Source of the DNA: Mycoplasmoides fastidiosum
GTDB lineage: Bacteria; Bacillota_I; Bacilli_A; Mycoplasmatales; Mycoplasmoidaceae
Direction of reading: 5' to 3'
DNA length: 64,000 bases
NCBI RefSeq assembly: GCF_024498275.1
Contig: NZ_CP101809.1
Coordinates: 1 to 64,000 of the forward strand
The number at the start of each line of letters is the position of its first letter. Position 1 is the stretch's first letter. Made by a program: the position numbers and the translations under genes. The notes under the pieces are model-generated. The model did not search any database, had not been told where the DNA came from, and was given only the letters and a program-made list of their open reading frames with translations. Shown here in pieces: positions 1 to 11,998 of the stretch.

Positions 1-1
1 A

Positions 2-988
2 AAAATTGGTCGTGATTTTATTAAGAATTATGAAAATAAATTTTTTAAAACTTGTTTTTTCCATGGTGATGTTGGAGTTGGTAAAACTCATTTAGCTTTT
101 ACTTTGGTAAATTATTTCAAAGAACTTTACAAAGATAAAAAAATTATTTATGTTGATAGCTTTAAACTAAATTTTGAATATAACAACCATTTACGCGATT
201 CTTGTTTTGACGTTAAAAGCTTTATTCAAAAGTTTGCTGATTGTGACTTTTTGATTATTGACGATTTGCACAAATTTCAGGGATTAAATAATATTAATTC
301 CATGTTATTTTCCCTTGTTGAGTTTTTACTAAATCGAAATAAAAAAATTATTTTCTTTTCTAGCGAACCTTTGCGTGATATTAACGATTTTGATCCCGCT
401 TTAAAATCCCGAATTCTTTCGGGAATTCAATGTGAAATCAAAGAAGCTGATACTAATGTCATTAAAACTTTAATTAAACGCTTTTTTGAAACTCAATCTC
501 CCAATTTAAAGTTGACCGCTGGTGCTATTGAATATTTAGCTTTTTTATTAGGAAAAGATATTCGCCGTGTTTATGGTCATTTAGCAACTCTTTCATTTTA
601 TTTAAATGCTGGAGAACAACTAATTATGGTTGATGCCAAAATCATTGAGGAGTTGTTGGAAAAAATTGGTATTTTAGACACAATTCCTAAAAATAACCGA
701 GATGATGTTTATAACCAAATTGTCTTAATTTGTGAAAAATTAAAGGCTGATGTTACTGATGTATTGGGTCGATCCAGAAAACAAGAAATTGTTAATAACA
801 GAAATGTCATTGCCTATATCCTTAAAACAGAAATGAAAATGAGTTTGAAAAAAATTGGCAAAGTACTTGATCGCGATCATACAACAATCAAGAACTCTTT
901 AAATCAAATGGAAAATGAGTTCAAACGAAATAAACATTTTAAAGATTACGTTGAAAGTTTATTTTCATCTAAGTTATCCACAAAATAA
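2..988 (+). CDS. dnaA: Chromosomal replication initiator DnaA (5'-truncated by window edge)
   Basis: DnaA is the AAA+ initiator that binds DnaA boxes and opens the origin. The open frame enters from the window edge, so the N-terminal DnaB-contact region is missing; 328 residues are visible. The Walker A motif GDVGVGKTHL lies about 23 residues in, and a Walker B-like segment LIIDDLHKF follows. The C-terminus carries the family's DNA-binding signature: GRSRKQEIV, then SLKKIGKVLDRDHTTI. The D-R-D-H-T-T-I segment is the box-reading helix-turn-helix of domain IV. The gene is followed by dnaN in the usual origin arrangement, and a consensus DnaA box lies in its last codons. The identification is certain. 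The true start is upstream of the window. Confidence 0.97.
   Translation, partial: KIGRDFIKNYENKFFKTCFFHGDVGVGKTHLAFTLVNYFKELYKDKKIIYVDSFKLNFEYNNHLRDSCFDVKSFIQKFADCDFLIIDDLHKFQGLNNINSMLFSLVEFLLNRNKKIIFFSSEPLRDINDFDPALKSRILSGIQCEIKEADTNVIKTLIKRFFETQSPNLKLTAGAIEYLAFLLGKDIRRVYGHLATLSFYLNAGEQLIMVDAKIIEELLEKIGILDTIPKNNRDDVYNQIVLICEKLKADVTDVLGRSRKQEIVNNRNVIAYILKTEMKMSLKKIGKVLDRDHTTIKNSLNQMENEFKRNKHFKDYVESLFSSKLSTK
974..982 (+). promoter_or_regulatory. Consensus DnaA box
   Basis: TTATCCACA is an exact match to the bacterial 9-mer DnaA box. It sits inside the last codons of dnaA, just before the stop, and is followed by a very AT-rich spacer. A weaker TTATCCTCA-like relative lies at about 993-1001. 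Confidence 0.7.
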
Positions 989-1125
989 TTTATTTATCCT
1001 CATATAATAATTTTTTTGACAATATTAATTATTCATTATTACTTATTATTTATTAGTTGTTTATTTATAATTAAATAGCATATAAGCTTTTTGTATAGAA
1101 GAAGCAAACGAAAGTCAAAACCCGA
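989..1125 (+). promoter_or_regulatory. dnaA-dnaN spacer: dnaN promoter and possible origin unwinding region
   Basis: This gene-free stretch is almost pure A/T for its first 90 bases. It contains a perfect -35 box TTGACA at 1016-1021. A weak -10 candidate, TACTTA, starts at 1040 after an 18-base spacer, so this is the likely dnaN promoter. Being next to dnaA, carrying an adjacent DnaA box and being AT-rich fit a DNA-unwinding element. That origin role is inference; only one perfect box is visible inside the window. Confidence 0.5.
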
Positions 1126-2262
1126 ATGAAGCTAAAAATTTCTTTAAGAAACTTTCATCAACTTAAAAAAGTGGCTGCAATCTCAATTTCAGCCCACTGG
1201 TTAAAACGCGAATCTGATGGAGTTTTAATCACTTGTAAAGACAACTATTTAACTATTCATGCTTCAGACAATTTAATTAACGTTAAGTACCAAATCCCAG
1301 AGGATAAAGAGTCATTAATGATTATCCAAGAGGGAAAACTTTTTGTTGATGCTAAATTGCTAACCAACCTTGCAGAACACCTGAAAGGTGATTATGTTGA
1401 AATTTTCAAAACCGAAAACAACAACTTTCAATTGAAATGTGGTTCATTTGTTTCTAATTTATCCTCATTAGATGATAATTCATTTTATTTTGAGGATTTT
1501 GACACTAAAGGTTATCAAGAAATTGAAGTTAGTAAAAATTTATTAAAAGAAACTTATTACCGGTTTAAAGATTTTGTAAAACAAGCAACCGATAGTTTAT
1601 CTGCTAAAATCAAAATTGCAATTATTGGGATTAATTTCAATAACATTAATAAAAGATTAAATGTTTCTAGCACTGATTCTTATAGTGTTGTTTATGGAGT
1701 TTTCCCTAATGAAAACGAAGATTTTGAATTTACAATTATTCCCTCAACGATTCATAAAATTATTGGACTTTTAAGTGCAGAAGACGAAAAGCTTAAAATT
1801 TATTTACAAGAAAACAGTTTAATTGTCAAAAAAGAAAATTTACAAATGAAATGTCGCTTAGTTGAAGGATCTTATCCTTCAATTTTGCATTGATTTGACA
1901 AAGAATATGAGCACAAAATTGTAATCGATCGTAAAAAATTGATTGAAGCAATTGATCGCAGTGCTTTGTTAACTGATAGTTTTCCTAAAATAATTCAGTG
2001 TGAAGTTGATAAAAATAAATTCATCATTGAAAACAAAGGTGGACAAAGAGGTTTATCAAAAGAAGAAATTGCAATTGAAAATTTAAAAAAAAGCAACATC
2101 ATCATTTCATTTGATTCTCAGAAACTAAAAGCACTGTTAAAAAACATTGAAGATGATCATGTAATTTTTCAATTTAATTCACCTTCACAACCAGCTGTAA
2201 TCAAAAGTTTAGATGACAACAGCAACTATCAAGAAATCATTTTACCAACAAGAATTTTTTAG
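1126..2262 (+). CDS. dnaN: DNA polymerase III beta subunit (sliding clamp)
   Basis: The beta clamp encircles DNA and tethers the replicative polymerase. The 378-residue product starts MKLKISLRNF and is the usual clamp length of about 370-380 residues. One in-frame TGA (1891-1893, Trp) must be read through. The C-terminus ends in YQEIILPTRIF, matching the conserved clamp ending (a -LPxR-like tail), and domain features such as the FSLDDNSF region are diffuse but colinear with the family. Its place directly after dnaA supports the call. A perfect -35 element lies in the preceding spacer. Confidence 0.93.
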
Positions 2263-2398
2263 AACAAAACACATCAAATTCCCTTCCGAATTAATGTGTT
2301 TTTCTATAAATCTTATATAATTTAAAGTTAAATATTAATAAAAATAATTTTAAAATCTTAGGGAATTTTAAAAATTTTATAAATAATAAAAGGTTAAC

Positions 2399-4081
2399 AT
2401 GAACCAGAGAACTGTTACCAAAATCGGACTTTTTACAGTATTCGCGATGTTAGTGGGTTCGGTTGTTGGAATTGGGATTTTCCTAAAGAACAATAGCGTT
2501 TTTAGAGCAGCAGGATATAATCCAACATCAATTATTCTGTCATGAGTAATTGCATGTTTGATTTGTATTGTTACTGGATTAAGCTATATCGATATTAGTT
2601 TATCTGCTTTCTCACGACTAGGATTAGCCCGTTGAGCCGAAAAAGTTGGTGGTAAAAAATTAGGTTATTTTATTAAGTTTAATTTACCTGTTTTTTATTA
2701 TGGTTTGCTACTACCTGGAATTTCTTATTTTGCAGCTGAAATTTTATTATTAAATTTCAGTGGTAATTACGGTGGAATTCTGTCTGATGGTCTTGGCAAA
2801 TTTTCTTCAATCAGCTTAGTGATTTTTGTAGGAACCGGATTATATCTTTCATTTTTAATTTTTAACTATATTTCTTTACGCGGTGCAGCCTTTTTTCAAC
2901 GCTGAACTTTAGTTATTAAATTTATTCCTTTAATCGCAGTAATGATTTTTGGAATTGTTTTTGGTGCGGTTTCTGGTCAGAATAATTTATTCTTCTTTCA
3001 AGAAAACCCAGCAGCAATTCCAAGACCTGATGGTCAACCAGCTTTTGTTGTACAAAACTTAAATTTAAATTCCATAATTGTTGCATTACCAGCAATTTTG
3101 TTTGCATTTGACTCTTTTTTAAATTTTGGAACTTTAGTTCCCGACATGAAAAAACCAAAACGAGATCTACCATTCGTTGTGGCTGGGGGAATTATTACCA
3201 TTGGAGTTGTTTACTTAGTAATTACCATTGCTCAAATTTTAGTTTCTCAAGGCATTTCTTGAAATGTTTTTAATGCCAATAATTTAGTTAATACATTTGG
3301 AATTACTGAAGTTCAAGCTCGTCAAATTAGTGGTGGTATTACTCAAGCATTTTTTGCATTAATCTTAATTTCAGTGCTTGGAGTTTTAAACGGATTTTCT
3401 GCTTCAAGTATTAACTTGTATGCAGGAACCATTTTAGAAAATCAAATTATTGGTACCCGCAGCTTATTGAAATTTGCTCGTGGAAACGAAAAATTAGCCG
3501 GTTTATACTTACAGTTGATTATTTCTAGTTTATGAACCCTACTATATATTGGTCTTTCTTACGGATTTAATTCAGATGTCTTTATTGATGGGATAACTAA
3601 TTTTCCAACTTTATTCTTCTTTTTAATTTATGGTTTATTACCTTTATTAAGTTTAATTAAAAAAGTTAAAGCAAAAGTAACTCGTGATCGTCGCTTCTGA
3701 GTTAATGCTGTTTTTGCAGTTATTTCATTTGTCGGATGTTGATTCGTTGTTTTATATCAAGCAATTTATGTTTTCTTTATCCGCGCATTTATGAATACTG
3801 GAATGGGAATTGGTGAAGCGGTTGGATGAGGTGGCTTTGCAGAAACACTCCCAACAGCCACTCCATATTATTGAGGTGTAGCTGTGCTATTCCTTGTTTT
3901 ATTAGCCTTTTTTGCTTTTGCTCCTTTTGTTAATAATTTTATTCGCAAACTAATTAACAATCGTCCCCAAAAATATTCTAGTTTAGACGAATTACGTGAT
4001 CAATATTCAAGACGTTGAAGACCAGCTAAAGGTTATTCAGTTCGAGATTATGAAATTTTAGATGAACCAAATTTAGAATAA
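2399..4081 (+). CDS. APC-family amino acid permease
   Basis: This 560-residue polytopic membrane protein probably imports amino acids. It starts MNQRTVTKIGLFTVFAMLVG at an ATG preceded by AAGG. The first membrane helix holds the APC-superfamily signature GSVVGIGIF. About 12 hydrophobic segments follow, and the cytosolic loop PDMKKPKRDLP resembles the conserved PEEVKNPKRDLP loop of the family. Several TGA codons encode Trp. It lies between dnaN and yaaA, a position where other bacteria have recF or nothing. A strong terminator closes it. Substrate cannot be judged from sequence. Confidence 0.85.
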
Positions 4082-4115
4082 TTTTTTGTTCCTAAAAAAC
4101 ACTTAAAAATTCAAG

Positions 4116-4146
4116 AAAAAACCACCTAAAAAAGGGTGGTTTTTTT
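4116..4146 (+). terminator. Intrinsic terminator after the permease
   Basis: An 11-bp stem (AAAAAACCACC paired with GGTGGTTTTTT) is followed by a T-run. It lies 35 bases after the permease stop. Confidence 0.85.
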
Positions 4147-4233
4147 GATGTTGAAAAAGGCATTAAAGCCTGATTTTACGAGGTTTTCAATGGTTATTTG
4201 ATATAATAAATACCTATAAATTTATTAGGTTTT

Positions 4234-4446
4234 ATGCAAAAAATTTTAATAAAAACACCATACATTACTTTGGGTCAATTTTTAAAATTTTCAGGGATTA
4301 TTAACTCTGGAAATGAGGCCAAAACTTACATACAAAAGAACAAAATTTTAATCAATAAAATTGAACGAACCGAACGCGGTGCCAAAATTTATCCAAACGA
4401 TGTTATAGAAATTCTGAATCAAAAATTTTTGATTGCTCGTGATTAA
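4234..4446 (+). CDS. yaaA: S4-domain RNA-binding protein YaaA
   Basis: This is a 70-residue single S4 domain. It has ITLGQFLKFSGIINSGNEAKTY, then ILINKIERTERGAKIYPNDVI, matching the small S4 proteins encoded between dnaN and recF/gyrB in Bacillus and relatives. The S4 fold binds structured RNA, in some relatives rRNA. In this window recF is missing, so YaaA sits directly ahead of gyrB. A strong terminator separates the two, so they are probably transcribed separately. Its molecular role is not known in detail. Confidence 0.85.
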   Translation: MQKILIKTPYITLGQFLKFSGIINSGNEAKTYIQKNKILINKIERTERGAKIYPNDVIEILNQKFLIARD

Positions 4447-4479
4447 GTAGTGATTGCTTTCTTCAAAAATTTATTCATG

Positions 4480-4520
4480 AAAAAACAAGTTTGTTAAACC
4501 AATAACAAACTTGTTTTTAA
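4480..4520 (+). terminator. Intrinsic terminator between yaaA and gyrB
   Basis: A 15-bp perfect stem, AAAAACAAGTTTGTT with its complement AACAAACTTGTTTTT, has an 8-base loop. Confidence 0.85.
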
Positions 4521-4564
4521 GTTCAAGAGAGTAAAGCAAAAAATCCATCATATTAATTAAGTAA

Positions 4565-6538
<1,974 letters not shown>

Positions 6539-6564
6539 TTTAGTTAACCAGCAGAAATTAATAC

Positions 6565-9135
6565 ATGAATAAAAAAAACAATAAAAAAAATAAAATTGAA
6601 AGTATTATTCAATCCTTAAGCACGTCTAAAGTTAATCCGATTGAAATCACTCAAGAAATGCGTCAGTCCTTTTTGGACTATTCCATGTCTGTGATTACTG
6701 CTCGAGCAATTCCAGATGTTCGTGATGGATTGAAACCGGTGCACCGACGAATTTTGTTTACGGCTTTTGAAAGAGGGTTTACAAGCGATAAACGTTTTCA
6801 TAAATCCGCTAATTTAGTCGGGTTAGTAATGGGTTATTATCACCCTCACGGTGATACTTCAATCTATGAAGCTTTAGTGCGTTTAGCTCAAGATTTCTCA
6901 TCCCGTTATCCATTAGTTGAAGGACAAGGAAACTTTGGTTCAATCGATGGAGACAAAGCTGCTGCGATGCGATATACTGAGGTTCGTTTATCTAAATTAG
7001 GTGATCTTTTTTTAGAAGGCATTAAAGAAGATACCGTTAATTTCATGCCTAACTATGATGAAACTAGATCTGAACCTACTATTTTACCAACCGCAATTCC
7101 TAACATTTTAATTAATGGTGCTTTAGGAATTGCAGTGGGGATGGCAACAACAATTCCGCCTCACAATTTAACTGAAATTTGTAATGGAGCATTAGCTTTA
7201 TTAGAAAATCCCAATTTATCTAGCGAAGAAATGGGACGATACATTCAAGGACCTGATTTTCCAACTGGAGGAGAAATTCATAATACTAACGGTATCCAAT
7301 CTTACTTTGAAACAGGAAACGGAAGTTTTTATAACCGAGCAAAAGTAGTTGTTGAAGAAATCAATGACCGCAAATGTTTAGTTGTTCAAGAAATTCCTTA
7401 CAACTTAAGAAAAGAAAACTTAATTAAAAAAATTGTTGAGCTAGCTAAACCAGGGAAAAATGGTGTTGTCATTAAAGAAATTGAAGGCAACATTAATGAT
7501 ATTCGGGATGAATCTAGTCGTCATGGAATTAGATTAATTATTGAATTAAAAAAAGAAGCTAATACTGATTTAGTTTTAAACGCTTTATACCGTCACAGTC
7601 CACTTCAATCTAATGTTGCAGTTAACATGGTTATGTTGGTTAATGGTGAACCTAAAGTTTTAGGTATTATTGATGTTCTAAAAAATTATTTAGCTCATCA
7701 ATTTGAAGTTTTAGTTCGCAAGACCAAGTTTAATCTAAATAAAATGCGGGAGCGAATGCATTTGTTAGAAGGTCGTAAAGTTGTTGCTGAAAATTTAAAA
7801 GCAATTGTTGAATTAATTCAAGAAGCAGATGATGTTGAAGCCATTTTAGCAACGGATTATCATTTAACTGAGATTCAAATTAAGGATATTTTAGATCAAC
7901 CTTTAAAAAATTTAAAACGGATTGAACGAAATAAATTATTTGAAAACATCAAAGAATTACAACAAAATATTGATAATCATGAACTTATCTTAAGTTCCAA
8001 ACAAAAACAAACCGAAATTATTACCAACAGCATTACACATATTCGTGATAAATTCGGAGATGAACGCCGCACCATTGTTTATCATAATTCGACTGGGAAA
8101 ATCAATGATTTATCATTAATTCCTAATGATCCAATGGTTATTACTTTATCCCAAAAAGGTTATTTAAAACGAACTTCAATTGAAGACTATCGTGCAACTA
8201 AACGAGGTGGAGTAGGCATTAAAGCTAATTTAATGTATGAAGACGACGATACTAAAATGGTCTTAACTTGTTATGCGCATGACAAGTTATATTTCTTCAG
8301 TTCTAAAGGTAAAATTTATGAAACTTTTGCCTATGAAATCACCCAAACCAAACGAGTGGGTCGGGGGAAACCAGTTCAAACAATTTTTGAATTTTTAACT
8401 AAAACAGAAACAATTGCAACAATTTTGGTTGTTAATGATGATTATGATCCAGAAATAACATCATTAATTTTTGCAACCAAAAAAGGATATGTTAAAAAAA
8501 CTCTTTTAAAAGAATTTAGTAAAATTTTCCGAAATGGAAAACGTGCAATTAGTTTAGAAGAGGATGATGAACTGAGTTTTGTGTTCTTTGGAACTGATGA
8601 AGATGAAATTTTATTTGCTTCATCCCAAAACCGTATGAACCGATTCAAAGCTGCATCAGTTCGTAATATGGGTCGAACTGCTAGAGGAGTACGAGGTATC
8701 AAGTTAAAAGAAAATGATTATTTAATTTCAGCTTCTTCTACTCAAGCAGGTAATTTAGTGTTATCAATTAGTGAAAATGGGTTAGGTAAACTTTCTTCAG
8801 TTGAAGATTTTCGTTTAACTTCTCGTAATAGCCAAGGTATTATTGCTCAAAAAATTTCTGAACGCAGTGGCAAAATGATCATGTGTGTGCTTGTTAAAGG
8901 CGATGAAGACATTTTCTTAATCACTGATAAGGGAATCAGCAACCGGTTTAGTTTAAAGAACTTACGGGTAATGAGACGAAATACTGCTGGAGTTGTTTTG
9001 ATTGATATGAAGCGACTAAATGATCAAAAAATTGTTTATGCAACTAAATATTCTGCACCGGATTCAGAAAATGAAATTTCAGAAGAAGAAGGGTTTGTTG
9101 AGAGCGAAGAAACTGGTTTTGAAGAGCAAGAGTAA
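6565..9135 (+). CDS. gyrA: DNA gyrase subunit A
   Basis: GyrA is the DNA-cleaving subunit of gyrase. At 856 residues it is of normal length and its reading frame lacks TGA. The active-site tyrosine is Y137 in AAAMRYTEV. The quinolone-determining stretch is YYHPHGDTSIYEALVRLAQDF, with Thr and Glu at the positions equivalent to E. coli S83 and D87. A GyrA-box-like KRGGVG element in the C-terminal wrapping domain (near residue 547) distinguishes it from ParC. The C-terminal tail is acidic (SEEEGFVESEETGFEEQE). It is paired with gyrB. Confidence 0.95.
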   Translation: MNKKNNKKNKIESIIQSLSTSKVNPIEITQEMRQSFLDYSMSVITARAIPDVRDGLKPVHRRILFTAFERGFTSDKRFHKSANLVGLVMGYYHPHGDTSIYEALVRLAQDFSSRYPLVEGQGNFGSIDGDKAAAMRYTEVRLSKLGDLFLEGIKEDTVNFMPNYDETRSEPTILPTAIPNILINGALGIAVGMATTIPPHNLTEICNGALALLENPNLSSEEMGRYIQGPDFPTGGEIHNTNGIQSYFETGNGSFYNRAKVVVEEINDRKCLVVQEIPYNLRKENLIKKIVELAKPGKNGVVIKEIEGNINDIRDESSRHGIRLIIELKKEANTDLVLNALYRHSPLQSNVAVNMVMLVNGEPKVLGIIDVLKNYLAHQFEVLVRKTKFNLNKMRERMHLLEGRKVVAENLKAIVELIQEADDVEAILATDYHLTEIQIKDILDQPLKNLKRIERNKLFENIKELQQNIDNHELILSSKQKQTEIITNSITHIRDKFGDERRTIVYHNSTGKINDLSLIPNDPMVITLSQKGYLKRTSIEDYRATKRGGVGIKANLMYEDDDTKMVLTCYAHDKLYFFSSKGKIYETFAYEITQTKRVGRGKPVQTIFEFLTKTETIATILVVNDDYDPEITSLIFATKKGYVKKTLLKEFSKIFRNGKRAISLEEDDELSFVFFGTDEDEILFASSQNRMNRFKAASVRNMGRTARGVRGIKLKENDYLISASSTQAGNLVLSISENGLGKLSSVEDFRLTSRNSQGIIAQKISERSGKMIMCVLVKGDEDIFLITDKGISNRFSLKNLRVMRRNTAGVVLIDMKRLNDQKIVYATKYSAPDSENEISEEEGFVESEETGFEEQE

Positions 9136-9264
9136 AACAAATCAAACCAATTCTTGTTTATTACAAGAAATTTCTCATTTTAAATTGAGTTTGATTGGTT
9201 AAAATTCTAAATATTCTTTAAGCGTGTAAAATACTAATGAACATGATTTAAAGAATATTTTTTT

Positions 9265-9341
9265 GGGATCATAGCTCAGTCGGTAAGAGCACGCTCCTTA
9301 TAAGGGCGAGGTCATGGGTTCAAGCCCCATTGATCCTACCA
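9265..9341 (+). tRNA. tRNA-Ile (anticodon UAU)
   Basis: A complete cloverleaf includes encoded CCA. The acceptor is GGGATCA with TGATCCT (first pair G-U). The D stem is GCTC/GAGC. The anticodon stem is CGCTC/GGGCG with loop CTTATAA, giving anticodon TAT. The T arm is ATGGG-TTCAAGC-CCCAT. The discriminator is A73. The anticodon would decode AUA directly, so this is a tRNA-Ile that does not need the lysidine modification of the usual CAU species. A terminator follows immediately. Confidence 0.93.
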
Positions 9342-9352
9342 TTTATATTAAT

Positions 9353-9387
9353 AAAAAAACTATTGCAATTACTTGCAATAGTTTTTG
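9353..9387. terminator. Bidirectional terminator between tRNA-Ile and gapN
   Basis: Stem AAACTATTGCAA with TTGCAATAGTTT has A- and T-runs on both sides, serving the convergent tRNA-Ile and gapN genes. Confidence 0.85.
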
Positions 9388-9415
9388 TTTTTTAATAATG
9401 AATTTAACTGAATAA

Positions 9416-10909
9416 TTATTCTTCAGTTGTAGCATCTTCAACATCAAATTTGTTGATGATTTCTTCATCGTTTAAGACTAAACCTTGAGTGCGGGTATAG
9501 AATTTTAATGCTTCACCAATTCCTTGAATTCCAAAGCCAGAATTTTTAATTCCTAAAAATGGTAATACATCAGGACCACGACTAGAAGCGCGGTTAATGT
9601 TAACTGTTCCAGTTTGGAATTTTTTACCTAACTCAACAGCTTGATGATAGTCTTCAGTGAAGATAGAACCTTGTAGTCCGTACTCAGACTGATTGATCAA
9701 TTTAATTGCCTCATCAATGTTTTGATAACGCAAAATAGGAATAATTGGCGCAAATGGTTCTACTCATGCTACATCCATGGCTGGAGTAACTAAATCTAAT
9801 AAAACTGGAGTGACTAAGTTACCTTCAATTTTCATTTCATTAGTTAAATTTTTAGCACCTTTGTCCAATGCATCCTGATAAAGGCGTTTAGCAACATCAA
9901 CAGATTTTTTCTCAACTAAGTGAGTAATTTGACAATTGTTTTTAGCAGAACCAACAGTTAAAGCATTCACTTTTTCAACCAATACAGGAATTAATTCTGG
10001 AGCCTTTTTATCACTGACAAAAACCCGTTTAATTGCAGTACATCTTTGACCAGAATAACTGAAGCTTCCCTTTACAATTTCATTAGCTGTTTTTTCAATA
10101 TCAGCATCATCTAAAACTAATGCTGCATCTTTACCACCTAACTCTAAAACATATGGACGCATTGCCATGTGAGATGCTAAACGAATTCCAACATCAGTTC
10201 CGCCAGTAAATGAAGCAATAGCAACTTTAGGGTGTTGAACCAAATAGTCACCAATTTCAGAACCACGACCAGTTACATAATTAAATACACCTGGTAATAA
10301 TTTTTCACCTGCAACTTCAATGTTGTCAAATAGTTGGGCAACATAAGCGCCAACCAATGAACCTTGAGTTGCAGATTTATGCACAACAGTATTTCCTGTA
10401 ATTAAAGCAGGAGCAACTTTTGCTAACATTAAATTAACAGGATAATTAAATGGAGAAATTGTTAGAGCAACTCCAAAAGGTTTGCGATGATAAACGGCCA
10501 CTTTATCTTTTGGCATTGTTAAATCAGTTGAATGAGAATACACTTCTGGATTTTCAATTAACTCTAAATAAGTATGAACAGTTTCAGTAATGTAATCAAC
10601 AGTTCTTAAAATTTCTATTTTTGATTCATTTAAATTTTTAGCAATTTCTTCACTCATCAAATCAGCAATTTGCTCCACATGATTTTTTAATTCAGCAGCA
10701 AAAGCCAATAAATATTGAGCTCGTTTTTGATGCGAATAATGACTTCAGACTTCGAAAGCAACAGAAGCAGCATCATATGCATCATCAATTTGTGATTTAT
10801 TTAATGCTGGATAGGTACCAATTACTTGGCTAGTTTCAGGTGAGTAAATTTGCACTTTGTTTGCACTATCAACGAATTTTCCGTTAATATATGCCAGATA
10901 ATTTTTCAT
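9416..10909 (-). CDS. gapN: NADP-dependent (non-phosphorylating) glyceraldehyde-3-phosphate dehydrogenase, aldehyde dehydrogenase family
   Basis: This 497-residue member of the aldehyde dehydrogenase superfamily starts at MKNYLAYINGKF, preceded by an AGAAGG ribosome site. The family residues are present: FTGGTDVG (cofactor loop), the catalytic Glu in VLELGGKDAALVL, and the catalytic Cys in SYSGQRCTAIKR. The SGQRCTAIKR context and INGKF N-terminus are typical of GapN. GapN oxidises glyceraldehyde-3-phosphate directly to 3-phosphoglycerate and yields NADPH, a common NADPH source in mycoplasmas lacking the oxidative pentose pathway. The terminal residues are ordinary. It could be another aldehyde dehydrogenase, but GapN is the best fit. 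Confidence 0.85.
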
Positions 10910-11013
10910 AAAATTTACCTTCTTTCATCTAACCTAAATTATAAATTATTATCTAAGTTATTTAGTTAAACATAAAAGTAATATTTATAATAATTATATT
11001 TAAGAGGCATAAT

Positions 11014-11991
11014 ATGGACTGAAATTTACAAGGCTCAAACACTCAAATTGTTAAAGCAATTAGTGAGGCTGATAACATTTTTATCTTTCACCATATTCGA
11101 CCAGATGGCGATTGTTTAGGTTCGCAATTTGGGTTAAAAGAATTAATTAAAATTAACTTTCCAACCAAAAATGTTTTTTGTTTAGGAGACTCAAAAAATA
11201 TTTTTAGTTTTATGAATTTTGAAATGGATGATTTTAATCAAATTTCCAAAGATCAAATCAACCACAATTCATTAGCAATTGTAGTTGATGCAAGTAGTGC
11301 GAACCGAATTGAAGCCGCTGATATTTTAGTGAATGAAAATTTTACTAAAAGATTACGAATTGATCATCATCCAAATAATCATGATGTTGATTATGATTAT
11401 TTTTATGTTGATTCAAAATATGTAGCATGTTGCGAACAAATCTTAGATCTTGTTAAACAATATAATTGAAAAATTAATCGCACAGCAGCTAATTTTTTAT
11501 ACCTAGGAATTAACACGGATTCAGGTCGATTCAATTATGAAAAAGTTGGAGTACTAACTTTTGATTTAATGACTTGATTATTTGAAAACGTTGAATTTGA
11601 TTATTTTTGGATTAATAATCAATTAAAACAAAGATCTTTAAAAGAATTGCAATTTGCTGCTCATGTACTTTCTAATTTTCAGAAAAAAAATCAAGTTTGT
11701 TGATACACTGTGACCGAAGCAATTTTACAAAAATATGATCTAACTGAAAATGAGGGAAGCAATGTTAATTTAATTGCTAATATTGATGATAGTTTGGTTT
11801 GACTTTTTTTTATTGAAACTTCTGAAAATCGTTACCGTTGTCGATTGCGTTCTAATGGTATTAAAGTTAACGAAATAGCACGATTTTTTGGTGGGGGTGG
11901 TCATGATTTTGCTGCAGGAACAATTATTTTGCGCGAGCAACAAGAAGAATTATTAACAATGATTTATAAGACAATTGATGAATACAACTAA
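11014..11991 (+). CDS. DHH/DHHA1 phosphoesterase, NrnA-like (paralogue 1 of 3)
   Basis: This 325-residue protein belongs to the bifunctional oligoribonuclease/pAp-phosphatase (NrnA, MgpA) class, which degrades nanoRNA, pAp or linear dinucleotides. The metal motifs are intact: FHHIRPDGDCLGSQFG, VVDAS, IDHHPNNHD and LGINTDSGRF. The C-terminal DHHA1 substrate loop is FGGGGHDFAAG. The start at 11014 has AAGAGG upstream. It heads a three-gene tandem array; its end overlaps or nearly touches the next paralogue. Which substrate this copy uses is unknown. Confidence 0.85.
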
Positions 11992-11998
11992 AAATAAT

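Noticed and set aside
2922-3173. Open frame on the minus strand inside the permease
   Set aside because: Shadow of the permease reading frame; composition does not look like a protein and it has no start context.
8442-8702. Minus-strand open frame inside gyrA
   Set aside because: It overlaps the conserved GyrA C-terminal domain and has no family likeness.
6565-9135. ParC instead of GyrA
   Set aside because: A GyrA-box-like element and adjacency to gyrB favour GyrA.
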